Below are positions 1-12,365 of a stretch of 64,000 nt of DNA, piece by piece; positions within the stretch are counted from its first letter, which is position 1, and every line of letters begins with the position of its first letter. Source of the stretch: Arcuatula senhousia (lineage: Eukaryota; Mollusca; Bivalvia; Mytilida; Mytilidae); the NCBI GenBank assembly GCA_963971305.1, contig OZ020306.1, forward strand, positions 1,666,842 to 1,730,841, in the 5' to 3' direction. The position numbers were made by a program, and so were the translations under genes. The notes beneath the pieces were generated by a model that was given only the letters and a program-made list of their open reading frames with translations, had not been told where the DNA came from and searched no databases.

Positions 1-890
1 TCGACAAAAAACATGGCCGCCATGGCTAAAAATAGAACATAGGGGGAAATTGCAGTTTTTTTGCAAATTACTCAAAAACCGTAACAGATATCAAAATTTT
101 GGCGTTGATTGAAGTGATCAGCACCTCAAGATCTACCTGCCGAGAAATTTTCAAGAAGATCCAACACTGGATGTAGGAGTTATTGCCCTTTTTCTGGATT
201 TTTTTTCACAAAGTTTACTTATTTAGCCCTAAATCTTGAAAACTATACAAGATATTTCAAAAATTTAAATTGCATATGACTAAGCACATCAAGATCTACA
301 AAAGTTGTAACAGAGTCAAAGTTGTAGGATCGTTCCTTTAGGAGTTATAGCCCTTGGATTGTAAACAAATGACCATTTTCGAAGCTTTTTGTTCAACTTT
401 TAAAAAATCTTCTTCTCTGAAACAGCTTGGCTTAATGATATGAAACTTTGTAGGGTTGTTCTGTAATATGAGGTCTACAAAATTATCGTTCAAAATTTTG
501 ATTCGACAAAAAACATGGCCGCCATGGCTAAAAATAGGACATAGGGGTAAATTGCAGTTTTTGCAAATCGCTCAAAAATGGTAATAGATATTAAAATTCT
601 GTTTTGGTCATAATGATCAGCACATCAAGATCTACCTGTTCTGAAGTTTTGAAGAAGATCTGACAATGGTTGTAGGAGTTATTGCCTTTTTTTTCAAATT
701 TTGCTCTTTTTAGACTAATATCTTGAAAACTATACCAGATATTTGAAAAATTTAAATTGCATATGGTTAAGCACATAAAGATCTAGAATTATGTAATGGG
801 GTCAAAGTTGTAAGACCTTTGTTGATAGGAGTTGTTTCCCTTAGAATGTTAAAATTGATAATTCAACAGAGTAGCAGTCCTCTGTTAAAA
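1..890. repeat. Two direct copies of a dispersed repeat
   Basis: The window opens with a unit starting TCGACAAAAAACATGGCC, and the same start recurs near position 504 followed by the same text (a run about Ctcaaaaa..gtaa, bind to 'atcaagatctac', 'gttgtaggagttattgcc'). A third copy lies inverted at about 35455-35830, and a shorter match sits near 15283-15310. No ORF is credible here. It is an old non-autonomous repeat; the class is not known to me. Confidence 0.7.
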
Positions 891-929
891 TATCCAGCTT
901 ATAAGTATCATCGAATACAAGGTGAGCGA

Positions 930-1440
930 TTCAGGCTCCTGGGAGCCTCTAGTTTATGTTGTGTCTGAATGGTTAGCTATCTGTTTGTACCAGACAGAAT
1001 ATTTGTCGTAGAGTCCTGTTGAAAGTCTTCCTTGAGAGTCTATTTCGAGATGTAGGTAGAATATGAAACAGACTTCCTAAAATTGTGTCCTTTATTTCAA
1101 GCTAAGGATATATGAGATGGAGAGAGTCATCAAATCGAGATTCGTTCAAAGAAAGGAAACCATCAATATAACGGAACGTGAGGTTAAAAGAGAGAGCTAG
1201 TCTAAGATGTTTTGTCTTGAGTCTGCTTCAAATGAATGAAAAAAAAACAAATCAGCAAGCAAAGTTGCACACTTAGTGCCCATTGGATTCCCTATTGTTG
1301 TTTGCTGTAAAACACGTCCACCAAATTGAACAAATATGTCTATCAGAAAGTTGATCATGTCGATTATTTGTTCCTTTTATTAGACTCGTCGATGACAAAG
1401 TAAGCATTAGTATAATCAACTACCAGATTTGTGTACCTCC
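930..1440 (-). pseudogene. Decayed reverse transcriptase fragment
   Basis: Read on the minus strand, about 1254-1366 translates in one frame to a peptide containing FGGRVLQQTTIGNPMGTKCA followed by TLLADLF. This is the catalytic-palm approach motif of a retroelement RT family whose proteins also carry a C-terminal NIPxxPAYGVY block (a remnant of which is at 14.2 kb). Further down, in shifted frames, are remnants of the family's RYIDD-like motif (here YIDG), an ELEIKDT segment and LYDK. Frameshifts and stops are frequent, so it is dead. The exact clade (possibly Penelope-like) is uncertain; the RT assignment rests on motif recognition. Confidence 0.6.
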
Positions 1441-1619
1441 GTTGTAATATGCTTTGTTTTTTTTTTGTTTTTTTTTTTTTGTTTTTTTTTTGTAGTTTGT
1501 TTGTTGTGATGATTTTGTTTACCGATCTTGTTTTTTTTTGTCTTTTCGGATTAACGATACTTGATTGCCACTTCTTTAACCTTTGCCTTTTTTTCCAAAT
1601 TAGTTTGTTATTATTAAGT

Positions 1620-2140
1620 CGCCCAAAACAAAGTTTGGGAGACTTATTGTTTTTGCACCGTTTCTTATTATTATTATTATTATTATTATTCTTTTCCTTA
1701 CTTAATCATGAACTTGTCTTCAACATTTTGAGAAAACGCTTTGACCAATCAAGATGAGACATGCTGAGGTGGGTGGAGGGTCACTCAGAGGTGTGCAAGA
1801 AGTTTTCAAAATTTTCAAGATGGCCGCCATTTTCAAAATGGCCGCCGTTTAAGATTTTTGGGCCTCTCTCAGATCTCGGAGATGGCTTGATGGATTTTAA
1901 TGAAAATTGGTTCACTGGTAGGGTGATCCATCCTGAGCAACATGGCGAAAAAAAAATTGACGCGAACAACGCCATTTTAAAATGGCAGCCGTTTTACCAC
2001 ACCCGCCCCCCAAAAACGTCAACTTTGTCCGATTTTAACGAAATTTAATTTCTAGACTAATTTTGATGCACTGATTTGAATGGAATACTATCCAAGGCGA
2101 TTTTGGGCGACTTCTGTGTTGGCATCCCAACACAATCAGC
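1620..2140. repeat. Repeat bounded by GTCGCCC / GGGCGAC
   Basis: The segment begins GTCGCCCAAAACAAAG and ends with GGGCGAC followed by TTCTGTGTTGGC, giving short inverted ends. It contains a (TTA)n run at 1667-1690 and two short blocks of the type 'aaaatggccgcc'. ORFs of 64-108 codons overlapping it are low-complexity and show no domain. Probably a non-autonomous element. Confidence 0.45.
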
Positions 2141-2413
2141 ACTAGTTATTTTTTTGTTATTGTTTAATTTGTAAACTTGTGTTTTTCAGATGTTTTCTTT
2201 TCTCTTTGTCCCTTTAGACCTACAACTGCCTCTTAAATACGTGATTGAAATAACATATTTATGAATTTTTTTATGTCGAAAGGCTCTTCTCCCAGTCTCA
2301 GGATTCCGACAGGAATGTATGACGTCCTATAGGTGTGGTGTGGATAGTGATTCAAAAACGATGATTATGTAAATTTATTAATCCATACCAAATACGGACT
2401 AGATCTATATGTA

Positions 2414-3769
2414 TGTTAGAGGCAATAGGTATAATTAGGCATTAAGCTTAAATCCTAGGCAATAAGATAATACCTAGTCATTAGTGTTAATGCCAAATAA
2501 GAATTTGGCATTAAGCTTAATGCCTAGGAGTTAGGTCTAATGCCTGATTTTTTTTCAATAAAAAATATTCTTATTGCCTAACCACATAATCTGATACATA
2601 ATGAAAAGAAAATTTGAAATTAAGGGTTTTATACTAGTAAGTTTAGCTGAAATAGTATTTCTTTGGATACTAGTAGGTAGCCCAATTTCAAACAAAATCA
2701 AATATTATTTATTTCTAATATTTTTGTATTTTAGCTCACCTGGCCAAAGGCCATGTGAGCTTATGCCATCACTATCTGTTCGTCATCGTCCGTTAACAAT
2801 TTCAGAAGTTTTCCAACTTTGCATATTGGCAAAAGGTATAAAAACATAGCAAAAGGGTATCAATTGGCATTCAACCATTGTCGAAACACCAAAAGGGAAG
2901 GACAAGGACAAAATCAGTCACCACAAACAAGAACAATGTGTACATTTTCCTAATCACCAATTCAGATTGATCTTCACTGTTGAAACATTAAAACATCTTA
3001 AAATTAAAACATTTGTAAATATAAGAGGGTGTGGATGAGGTTTCCAGAATAGAGAATATAATGACGAAAAAGTCATTCTTTGATATTCTGATTTGTTTGG
3101 AATCATTTGATTTTTTTTACATTACTGACCACCAATAGATGAAAGCATCGACTTTCAGTTAAACTTATTAATATTGAAACTTTAATTTCAAATTTTCTTT
3201 TCATGATGTACCTTCAGCAGGTCATTATTTATGGTTGTTGTGTTGCTGACCTAAATATTTATGGATTGGTCCATCATATTACGTACCAAAAACTCTGTTT
3301 TTGCTTCGCTAAATTTTATATGGCTTTTTAATATTTTGACCAAAGTTATGGCAATTCTCACGGTTTCCTAAACATTTTAAACTCCAAATATAAATTTACC
3401 TTTATAATTATGTTCTATTTTTAGTAATAGTTGCCATGTATTTTATCTTCTTGTCAACATGAAATAAAATAAAGAAATAAAAAATATTTGATTTTGTTTG
3501 AAATTGGGCTAGCCATGCAAAGAAATACTTTTTTCATTTAAACTTATTAATATTGAAACTTTAATTTCAAATTTTCTTTTCGTGATGAATCAGATTATCT
3601 GGTTAGGCAATAAGAATAATTTTCATGGAAAAAAATCAGGCATTAGACCTAAATCCTAGGCAATAAGCTTAATGCCAAATTCTATTTAGGCATTAACACT
3701 TACGACTAAGTATTATCTTATTGCCTAGGATTTAAGCTTAATGCCTAATTATACCTATTGCCTCTAACA
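2414..3769. mobile_element. Foldback element, about 310-bp inverted arms
   Basis: Left arm about 2414-2725 and right arm about 3465-3769 are inverted copies beginning TGTTAGAGGCAATAGG. The element is flanked by a 4-bp direct repeat TGTA (2410-2413 and 3770-3773), the likely target-site duplication. Both arms contain repeated short palindromes around AGGCATTAAGCTTAATGCCT. The middle holds no transposase. From about 2733 it carries part of another repeat (AGCTCACCTGGCC...) whose opposite end type is seen at 36010-36033, so the interior is itself a nested insertion. Confidence 0.8.
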
Positions 3770-3773
3770 TGTA

Positions 3774-4340
3774 CACCGACAACTGGTCTAATGTCTGTTG
3801 GGGGAAGTTAGTGCTGCATTAGACGCTTCGTTTTTTTTAAAGTTATTTCAGTCGGGTTGGTTGTCAGCTCCGGCCCAGGATGGTTTTAGGTAACAAGAGA
3901 GGGAGCGTAGTGAGGAAATAGAATCAGTCTCATACAGCGGAGTAACCAAAGTAATAAACGATCTAAATCATAATGCATTCTACGAGACTTTATATTATCA
4001 GGCATTCATGCAACCCATCTCAATTTTAAGATCATTATATCGGATAGATTTATCTTTCTTACTACATATTGGAGTGAAAGTTTTTCGGCTTAAGAACACC
4101 ATTGATTATTAGAATCAACCTTAATTATGACTATCAAAATTATTTTAAATATCTCTAGGCATATCAGATTCTTAGTCTAATTCATATTTCAAAACGTAAC
4201 TTCTTCTCATCTGACCACATCAGCTTATGGGATAAGGTTTAATAACTTTCATGCTATTCAATAGAATGATCTCCTTCAAATACACCAAGCTTTGCTGCTT
4301 ATCTAAAAACGTGCAAAATATTTCTTCATCTAGTAAATAA
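3774..4340. other. No gene seen; region 3' of gene A
   Basis: AT-rich sequence downstream of gene A on the minus strand. No ORF, hairpin or recognisable repeat end was found. Confidence 0.5.
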
Positions 4341-4346
4341 TTTATT
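4341..4346 (-). promoter_or_regulatory. Poly(A) signal AATAAA of gene A
   Basis: AATAAA on the minus strand lies 43 nt beyond the stop codon of gene A, at a suitable place for 3' end formation. Confidence 0.5.
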
Positions 4347-4388
4347 TGGTATGTGTTTTACAGATAAAAGTCAATTTAAAGTGCATTT

Positions 4389-5106
4389 TTAGCTGCCAGT
4401 TTTTGCCAAAAGATTTCTAATGGCGTACTCTATAGCCCCCGCTCTACTCTGTTTCACACTTGTCCCAGTTTCTCCAGTTTCGATGTCCTCTGCTATTCCG
4501 ACGTACTTCCATTCAAACCCCATCAGCTTTCCCTGGTACCACCATTTCACCATCTTTCCATTTCCTCGGTCATACTAAACAAATATATATAAAATAGAAG
4601 TTTTACTTCATATAAGCATAAGATTTAAAAGAAAAAAAATTAAAAATTAAAAGCGTTTGGTCTATAATTTCTGACTGCAAAATTTAAATAAGTAAAACAT
4701 TTATCAGCAATGATTCAAATGCTGCTGATGAGAGTGTGTTGGTTACTCCTTGAAATATGTATAATCTGGGATACAGCATAACAAAATAAACCATTTTGTA
4801 TACAACTGTCTTGACTTTGGTATTTCGGAACCACTTTGTCGATAACTACTGCTGATGGACCAGAAGTCCACGAGGTTAATCACAAGCTTGGTAGTCAGAA
4901 TAACATAATATTATTGATATGGTCATCAATTCTTAAAAAAAATACTTGTTGGTTTGTATGTTTGCTTTGGTTATCATATAATACATATTTACCAATCCAG
5001 GACTAGAGTTAGGGTTGGGGTTGGGATTTGGGTTCGACCCTGATCCTGATCCACAAGTAGCAACTAGTGTCTCTGGATCCCTGATGAAACTTCTCACTGT
5101 CTCCAT
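4389..5106 (-). CDS. Gene A: unrecognised small protein, family A-D
   Basis: I do not recognise the family. Two coding exons: 5106-4993 (start ATG at 5104-5106, 38 codons, donor GTAAAT) and 4574-4389 (acceptor TTTAG, 61 codons plus stop); 99 aa, phase-0 intron. It aligns with genes B, C and D: the start METVRSFI matches MEKVGGFI of B/C, and exon 3 has DRGNGKMVKW, KLMGFEWKYVGIA, ETG and KQSRAGAIEY. Oddities: exon 2 ends with a (NP)4 tract (residues 25-32) absent from the other copies, in DNA close to (GGGTTG)n; the C-terminus is five residues shorter. No signal peptide, one Cys (C18). A possible 5' acceptor precedes the ATG, but no TATA box or UTR exon is clear. It could be a live gene or a recent pseudogene; the ORF is unbroken. 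Confidence 0.65.
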
Positions 5107-8100
5107 TTTAATTTAATCTTTAATCCTGTATTTTAAACAGAAGAGATAAAAAGGAATCACAGAGTATCTGGATAAGAAATGTACAAACACCTTACCACGG
5201 TCCTACAATGTGTTTTCCTTCTCTCTAACCTAAGTAGATATTACATTGTAAGGGGAAAATGAAATACATATGCTTATTGTTGAACCAAAACAAATTTCAT
5301 ATACTAATACAAATTCAACTTTTAAAAATATTTTTTTCACTTTGATTCGTCCTGTAAAGTAGCAGCGAGGTACCAAGAGGTCTTTCGGATGTCATTAGTT
5401 CGAATAGACACGGACAAAATCATGATCTGGTAATACAAACGATATCAACACGAATAAACAGCACAAACAAACACGCACAAAAATAAAGCTTATTAGAGAT
5501 TTCTTAACAAGACACGATCCCGTAACTCGACGTAATTCTACAGAAGGCTAAAACGGGGAGCCCTGATTTCATGATTATTTCATTATCATTCACTATAACG
5601 CAATACAGAGTAACGGAAAACCAATCATAAACACGTAATGTAATTTTGCCAAACAACTGTTTTCAAGGAAGATAGCCTTAAAATGATCTACCAATAGTTG
5701 CACCAGCCCGGGCGCGAGCCTTTTCAATTTACATAAGCCACAATGTACACACAAATGTAGTTCCTTTCAGCGCGGCGGTCAATTTGGTTGTGTACGTCTG
5801 ATCTGCTTCCGTTTTTTAACCATGCAAATGGAAAGGTAAGAGGGTTTCAAAAATTGCCGCACCACATCCATGTGTAGTGTCAAATAAGTCTTAAAGCTAT
5901 AAGTCATTTAACAAAACAAAAAAAGTGATTTTTTTATACGGGATTACGTCCTTGCAACACTATATGGGTTGTATGACGTCTGTGAACATGAAGTGATGAT
6001 AAAATGAACACGAAACATGAAAGATGATGAAAAATATGGGGTGGTGTTAGAAATAAAAAAAAAACAATCAATATAGAAAACCAATTAAGGTGAAAATGGA
6101 GAGGTTGGTAGGAGCTGAAAATTTTGTTAATGTGTAGTCCGAGATTGCACTGACGTCCTCGGCATTTTTTCCAGCTAGCTGGTGCCGTGGGTGGTCCACG
6201 GCACCACCTTGTTGGAAAATGTCGAGGACGTCAGAGCAATCTTGGGCGGTCACCACATTGGCCCCGCATAGTACGATTTCTATACATTCAGTTGAACAAA
6301 CAGTTGAACATGGAAAAGTATATTTCAAGATCATACAAAATTAGTCCTATCTTTTTTGCACTAATTAATATCAACTGTTTTTTGGGTTTTTTTTTTTTGC
6401 TTTTTTTTTGGGGGGGGGGGTCAAAAGGTCTAATATAACCAGTTTGAAAGTACTCAGTATAGAATGATCTACGTAAATACATGTAAGACAAATAGAAGAA
6501 CAGCACTTGGTCTATATTTATTACAATATCAGATCCTACGTTTTCATGATTAGTGATTTTTTTTCAAAATTTGAATTTTTGTAAACGGCTTTAATCTTTA
6601 CTTGTCACGCTGGACAACTAGATATGGAATCAAGAGCTATTCTTTCTGATTGCAGTTTATATGTTTTGTATGCATTATTTGTTTGATGTACGTTTAATTC
6701 CTTCTAGTCTTAATTTTTGAAAAATTTAATCATAGCATTTTCGGAATCGTTGCTCAGTACGATCAATTTGCTGTCATTTACTGGGTGCATCTATTGAAAA
6801 AGGCAAAATGACTTGACAAATAAGATTATACATAAAGTGCTGTAATTGGAATAGGACATTTATGACTATAAGTGTACAATGTACAAAGGTGAATGAGGAT
6901 TTCCCCAGCCGGTAACATGTTTTATGTCAAATCATGGTTATTCTTTGTTATTGAGAGACGAGCGGATAAATCAACCGACGGAAAACGATTATAATGATGC
7001 GTTCTTTAGTCAAATATAGGAGAGCTAAAACTATTGCTGACATAAAAGCAGTATTTTGGAAGCGTAATGTAATTATGTTGTCATTAATATGAAAACGTTA
7101 AAAGGGAGATTAATCAAATCCTTAAAAAAAAACAACGTTACTAAATGAAATTCTACCTATCTATACGAAGAACAAATAACTGGTTTTATTAATCTTTTAC
7201 ATTCAAAACACGAAAAAAATAATTATGTCTACCATCAAATCTTTAATTTTAAAAACTCGACCCCCAGAAACAGGTTAGCTAGCTGTTAATTTGCAAAGTG
7301 TTAATTTACATGTTTTCGTATGCTTAAATAATGTATCCCTATTGTTACGTTCGTAGAGTTTCGTTCGTTCGTGTCTTGTTGAAAAAAGTATTGATATTTC
7401 TTTCGTCCTGCGTGTTTCACTCGATACATAGGAACCAAGATATTTTTGAGCGCTTTTGCGCATATGTTTTTATTTAACAATTTTTTTTAATCAATTTTAC
7501 AGGAAAACCACCTTCCTGTTTTGTTTTTTTTTTCAAGTTACAGCTCTGTTCTGCCTTTTATTTTCTGATTGTTTGCACCCTGCTTTTTTATTTCAAATGT
7601 TACTATTGTCCCCCATTACAATCATTTGGTTTTTCCTTAACTTTACAAATCTTGTACGAAAAGAAGGATAAAACATCAACCAAACAAATCATGCTTACCT
7701 TGTAGTCCTACCAGTGTCGACAATGCTAATTTATAAAATATTCAATAAAATGTTAAGTAATAATGACTATTTAATTTAGAGAGACAGGAAATTTCCAATC
7801 TTCAATGTAGTCTTCATCTATAAATAGTTTTATGGGGAAAGATTAGTCGTTTGATTTTCGCGAAATGTTAGTTTTTGAAAAAGAGGAAAAAATCGCAACG
7901 ACTTTAGAAATGTAAATATTTTTTTTTTAAAATGGTATTGCGAAGTATCAATTCGATTAAAATCAACATGATGACATAGGTCATATCTTTAATTAAAAAC
8001 GAAAGAATATGGATTATTTGGAATATGGAAAATGGGACTTTAAATATATTAATACCACCATGAAAATTTCCAACCAACAACATAGTTATATAAACATAAG

Positions 8101-8109
8101 CACCATTTA
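5107..8109. other. No gene seen, apart from one hairpin
   Basis: Upstream of gene A. It contains homopolymer tracts (T then G at 6386-6420), the inverted repeat at 6143-6241 listed separately, and small ORFs with no domain or family resemblance. A candidate splice donor GTAAGG on the minus strand near 5195 might belong to a non-coding first exon of gene A. Confidence 0.4.
6143..6241. repeat. Imperfect 46-48-bp inverted repeat, 5-nt loop
   Basis: Arms 6143-6190 and 6196-6241 are reverse complements at roughly 40 of 47 positions (core TGACGTCCTCG and GGTGCCGTGG). It is far more GC-rich than its surroundings. Read on the minus strand it is an open frame (6334-6068), but the symmetry itself forces the composition, so that ORF is weak evidence for coding. 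Confidence 0.7.
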
Positions 8110-8688
8110 CAGTCAGGGATCATTCTTATACAAGTGAATTTGTTTCATTTGAACAAGTGAAATCAAATAACTGATATAGGTGAACACATTTTTGCGTGAA
8201 TACATTTTACTTGTTCCAGTGAACTTTTAATTTATCAAATTAATATAGCAACTAAACGAAATTTCTTTTTATTTGGTTTATTTAAAAACAAATTTACAAT
8301 TTCTACACTTCATTAGTATCATTATAGATATAGCTTGTCTGATTAATAAATTTCTTCTTCAAAGACACAGTAAGTACAAATTCATAGCCATTAAATTTCT
8401 CAAGGGACCTATTTTCAAAGCTTTTGCGCCCACTCAAATTCTTCTGCACCCAGATGATTTTGATTGATATATAAAGTTTCAAATTTGATCTATAGAAGAA
8501 AAATACTGCTGACCACATGAAAAATTGATATAAGATCATTACAGATGATCAAAAATTAAACATTTTGCATAAAATCACTTGTACCAGTGAATTTAGACTG
8601 TTTAGAAATCCTATCTACTTGAGCAAGTGAATTTGTATCACTTAAATAGGTGAATTAAATTCACTGCTACAAGGGTGATCCCTGACTG
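8110..8688. mobile_element. 579-bp MITE, TIR CAGTCAGGGATCA
   Basis: Left end CAGTCAGGGATCATTCTTAT, right end the complement of CAGTCAGGGATCACCCTTG. Flanks carry ATTTA on both sides (8105-8109 and 8689-8693), a probable 5-bp target duplication. Sub-terminal regions repeat CAAGTGAATT / AGGTGAA several times, as in many class II elements. No transposase is present; the small ORFs inside are not supported. Confidence 0.75.
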
Positions 8689-8693
8689 ATTTA

Positions 8694-9765
8694 CATGCAC
8701 AAATTATTCAAACGTTACGTGTATATACATGATATACACATATGCAAAATTTTGCTAAGCATTTTACATGCGTTTTATGCTTAGAGTGTATTTTTATCAA
8801 TTAATTCAAAAGAGTTGGCTGGACCAATATGAAGTATACGTATACCAGTATATGATCTCAATACATTTATTTTGTATACCCCAGGATTGTCTAATGAAGC
8901 CTTGTCATCATGGTCTTCAAAATTTGCAGTTCCTTTATGTCAAACCCCACTCACGTTGTGTGGGTATGTTCAGCCAAAATTCAGCATTGCATTTTCGAAA
9001 TATAAGGGGTGCTTATGTGAAACTGGGTAAGGTAAGGGTTGGCTATATCCCAGACAGGTTAGTGATCCAACTAGTATGACCTCATTTCAGGTAAGGGTTC
9101 CTCAATGTCATGCAGTCACCATGGCATAGGTATGGGTTCCAAATTGTGCGAAACTTTTTTGGTAGGCTTTCGTCATTTTCTTGGTGCATTAACCTTATAT
9201 ATAATGGTGCTTTGAGTGTATATTGGCCTATCTTGTAAGTTGGTTCGTTTTACTTCTTGTTTGTGGTCGAACATTATCAATTTTTGCATGACACACATGG
9301 GTCTGTGTTATGGTTGCTGTGTTCTCACTCTGGATTGGTCGCACAATTCAATTCAATTTGTTGTTTCAATTAGTTCTTATCCTGATTATGACCGAAATAT
9401 TGTTGGCTAAACATAAAACAAACAAACAAAAAAACAAACAGATGTATAAAGAACAATTCAGTCATACAACTGTTTATTCTTTAATGTGTCAAAAGATTAA
9501 ATGTGAAGGCCTTATAGGTGCAATTCAAACCATGCTCTATATTGTAGACGATAAAGAGATATGGAATTAGTGTACGCGACACAACCAACATTAAAGAAAC
9601 GGCAATCGGCAATTTAAAAAATCATAATGGAAAACAATCAACAGTCTTCAGCATGACCAGAGGTCACTGTTCGCCGTCTTGACTTTACCCAAGACTTAAA
9701 TATAAATTCAATACATAAGATTCAAACAAATCCCTATATTATCAACAAAGACATAAAACAAAAAA
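8694..9765. other. No gene seen
   Basis: AT-rich DNA between the MITE and duplication block 1. ORFs of 64-103 codons here have no recognisable domain and no matching copy elsewhere in the window. Confidence 0.4.
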
Positions 9766-10172
9766 AAACAGATGGGTGACAGGAACAAACAAACGCTTTG
9801 ACAAGGATTCCTGGCTTAGGAAAGGCACATATAAAATGTGGCGGGGCTAAACTAGTTTTTTGGGCCTAACCTTCCCCCTATTATAGAGCTTATGACGCAC
9901 GTAAGCTGGAGTAAATAGCTTTAAGGTCAATGTCACAAGGTCCACAGGAAGGGAAAAATCGAGCTATGCATTTGTTTGAATTGTATTTGTTCTCGTCTCT
10001 ATTTTTAATCATATATAAAGAAAGATAACTACACTCACGTTGTCAATTTCTATGTTCTACATGTATATAAAATGACACTTATCTGGTTTCTGTTTCTGTT
10101 TCTGTTTGGGTACTGGAAAGTGCCTCACTAATGAGTACGGTTCTTCCAGGGTTAGAGAGTGCGCCGATGGTA

Positions 10173-12197
10173 CTAGTCGCGCTGAGCAGCTTTGAAGTTT
10201 CGTGTTAGAGCACTTTTAAATTCTGATACTGTTTTTGAGTTGACACAATAATCCGGTAGAGAGTTCCAGTCAGTTATAGTTTTAGGTACAAATGAATTCT
10301 TAAATATATCAGTATTGCAGGATAACAGTTTTAGAGATTTGCTATTGGAATTTCGTTGAGTGCGAGTGTTATAGGTCAGATCCAGGGTTTCAGTGGGTAG
10401 CGCCACCAGGTCATTTACGATCTTATAAAGAAACACAAGACGTTGTTCTTTTCTGCGGTCCGCTAGTGGTTTCCACCCTAAACTGTTCATCATTTCTGTG
10501 ACGCTGCTGTAACGACTGTAATCGTTCTTTACGAATCGGATGGCCCGACGTTGCACGCTTTCAAGCTGATTTATATCTTTTAGTAGATACGGATCCCAAA
10601 CCGCACATGAATAATCCAATATAGAGCGGACTAATGAAATATAAGCAGTTTCTTTAAAGGATGATCTACTGTGTTTTAAATTTCTTCGTACGAAGCCAAG
10701 GATGCTATTTGCACGATTACATATTTTCGAAATATGTGTATTCCATTTCAGGTTATCACTTATAATGACGCCCAAGTACGGGTTTTCATTTACTTGTTCT
10801 AATTTATGATCATTAAGCGAGTAACTAAAAGTCGATGGTACCCTTTTACGATGAATTGACATAATATAACATTTTGACGCATTGAACTTCATTCCCCATG
10901 TTTGTGCCCATTTTTGAAGTGAAAGTAAATCTTGTTGAAGTTTAAAGTGGTCATCTAAAGAGTTTATAGTTCTATAAAGTAAACAATCATCCGCAAACAA
11001 ACGAACTTGAGATTTTACACTTTTGGGTAAGTCATTAATGTGGCATAAAAATAGAAGCGGCCCCAAAACAGTTCCCTGCGGAACACCAGAATCAACTGGA
11101 CAAGCGGAAGATGATATCCCGTCTATTACGACGCGTTGGTGGCGGTTTATAAGAAAGTTTCTTATCCATAAGTTTACATTTCCACGGACTCCGTAATTTG
11201 ACAATTTATGAAGCAGTTTACGGTGAGGTACAGTGTCAAAGGCCTTACTGAAGTCTAATATTACAAGGTCGATCTGTTGTTTATTATCATATGATTTCAT
11301 AATATCATGCATAGTATTTATCAGTTGCGTTTCACAGGAATGACCGCTGCGAAATCCATGTTGTAGATGGGTTAGAATTTTGTACCTCTCAAGATGGTTG
11401 AGAATGTTTTTACATATTATATGTTCTAAAGTTTTACATAATACACTAGTAAGAGAGACGGGTCGATAATTACTTGGAAGGTGTTTATTTCCTTTCTTAA
11501 TCAAAGCGCTAAAGCGTTTAAAGGCAAGCGAAATATAAAAGAACTATAATAGATTTATTCTCTGTTAAAGTATATTGTTCAAAATGTTTGCGAATTATTA
11601 ATTTTGGTGAGCGAAGAAAGGATCGTCATGCAGATGTCCTCAACTTTAAACACAATTGCACACACAAGACAGGTATCGTGTAAAAACGGTATCGATTGAA
11701 ACACCCCTTCGATTAAAATGCACTCGTCCCAATGTTGTGTATTTTGTACTGATTTTATGAATGGTGAAGCTAGAATCTGAATCCATGCATTGACCAATCA
11801 AATGAGAGAAATATTTATACGAACCAATCAAGTAATAGATGAATACATAATGTATATTCTATCGCCTTTAACTAAAAAGTTCGTCATGAAAGATGCAAAG
11901 GAATAAATAAAACTTGTGCCGGTCATATAAAATGCCAATAAAAATTTAGATTTATAGAAGTGTATATCATGTTAACAAATATTGAAAAGTAATATAGAAA
12001 ATAAAGCATTTTATTCCAGTCTGGATGCAGGAAAATCACTCCGTCTAGACAGAAAAAAAACGCGAAAATCATCACTACTCTATAGACTCCATAAGGCTTC
12101 GCTGGCGCTTGCCTAAAAATCGGAGATATATTGGCATTTTGCCAATCAGTTGGTAGTTCACCTGTATTTATGCTAAGTTGAAAAATTGATGTTACAG
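10173..12197 (-). pseudogene. LINE reverse transcriptase, split by an insertion
   Basis: The main piece, 11500-10173, is an open frame of about 440 codons with RT motifs in order: NYRPVSLTSV, LQHGFRSGHSCETQL, LVILDFSKAFDTVPH, GVPQGTVLGPLLF and the catalytic FADDCLLY, then the thumb and a C-terminal region (LDYSCAVWDPYL, QRRAIRFV). It resembles Jockey/CR1-type LINEs. The N-terminal continuation is at 12195-12115 and reads ...LSINTGELPTDWQ and ANISPIF, which joins the main piece at FKKGNKHLPSNYRP once the nested element is ignored. The endonuclease and ORF1 are missing, so the copy was 5'-truncated on arrival and later disrupted. Confidence 0.8.
11501..12113. mobile_element. 613-bp element nested in the LINE
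   Basis: It interrupts the LINE between codons for IF and KKGNK. TAA lies at 11498-11500 and at 12114-12116 and restores the RT frame when collapsed, so TAA is the target duplication. The ends share the motif GGCAAGCG in inverted orientation (11522-11530, 12106-12113). A TAA duplication is typical of PIF/Harbinger elements; no transposase is present. Confidence 0.65.
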
Positions 12198-12365
12198 CTG
12201 GTAAGGGTTATCAGGACTGTTTGAACTTTTTCTGGTAGCTTCACATATATTAGGCAGTCTACAGAGTGATCTGTTACGTGCAGGAAGCGCGGATCCCTTC
12301 ACACACGTCGTAAATAAACGTTTACCAATTAAGAAAAGTCAATGATCACAAAATAACTACATGTA

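Larger units (their letters stand above)
10088..12197 (-). mobile_element. 5'-truncated LINE, nested insertion inside
   Basis: The duplicate site at about 36390 lacks this segment. Here it is bracketed by CTGGT at 10083-10087 and 12198-12202, a likely target duplication. The 3' end (low coordinates, minus strand) finishes in a (CAGAAA)n tail at 10088-10107, as in many LINEs. The reverse transcriptase reading starts at the 12197 end and is split by a 613-bp element (11501-12113). Confidence 0.8.

Noticed and set aside
1431..1757. 108-codon ORF rich in Phe and Leu
   Set aside because: Produced by T-rich low-complexity sequence; overlaps a repeat boundary and has no domain.
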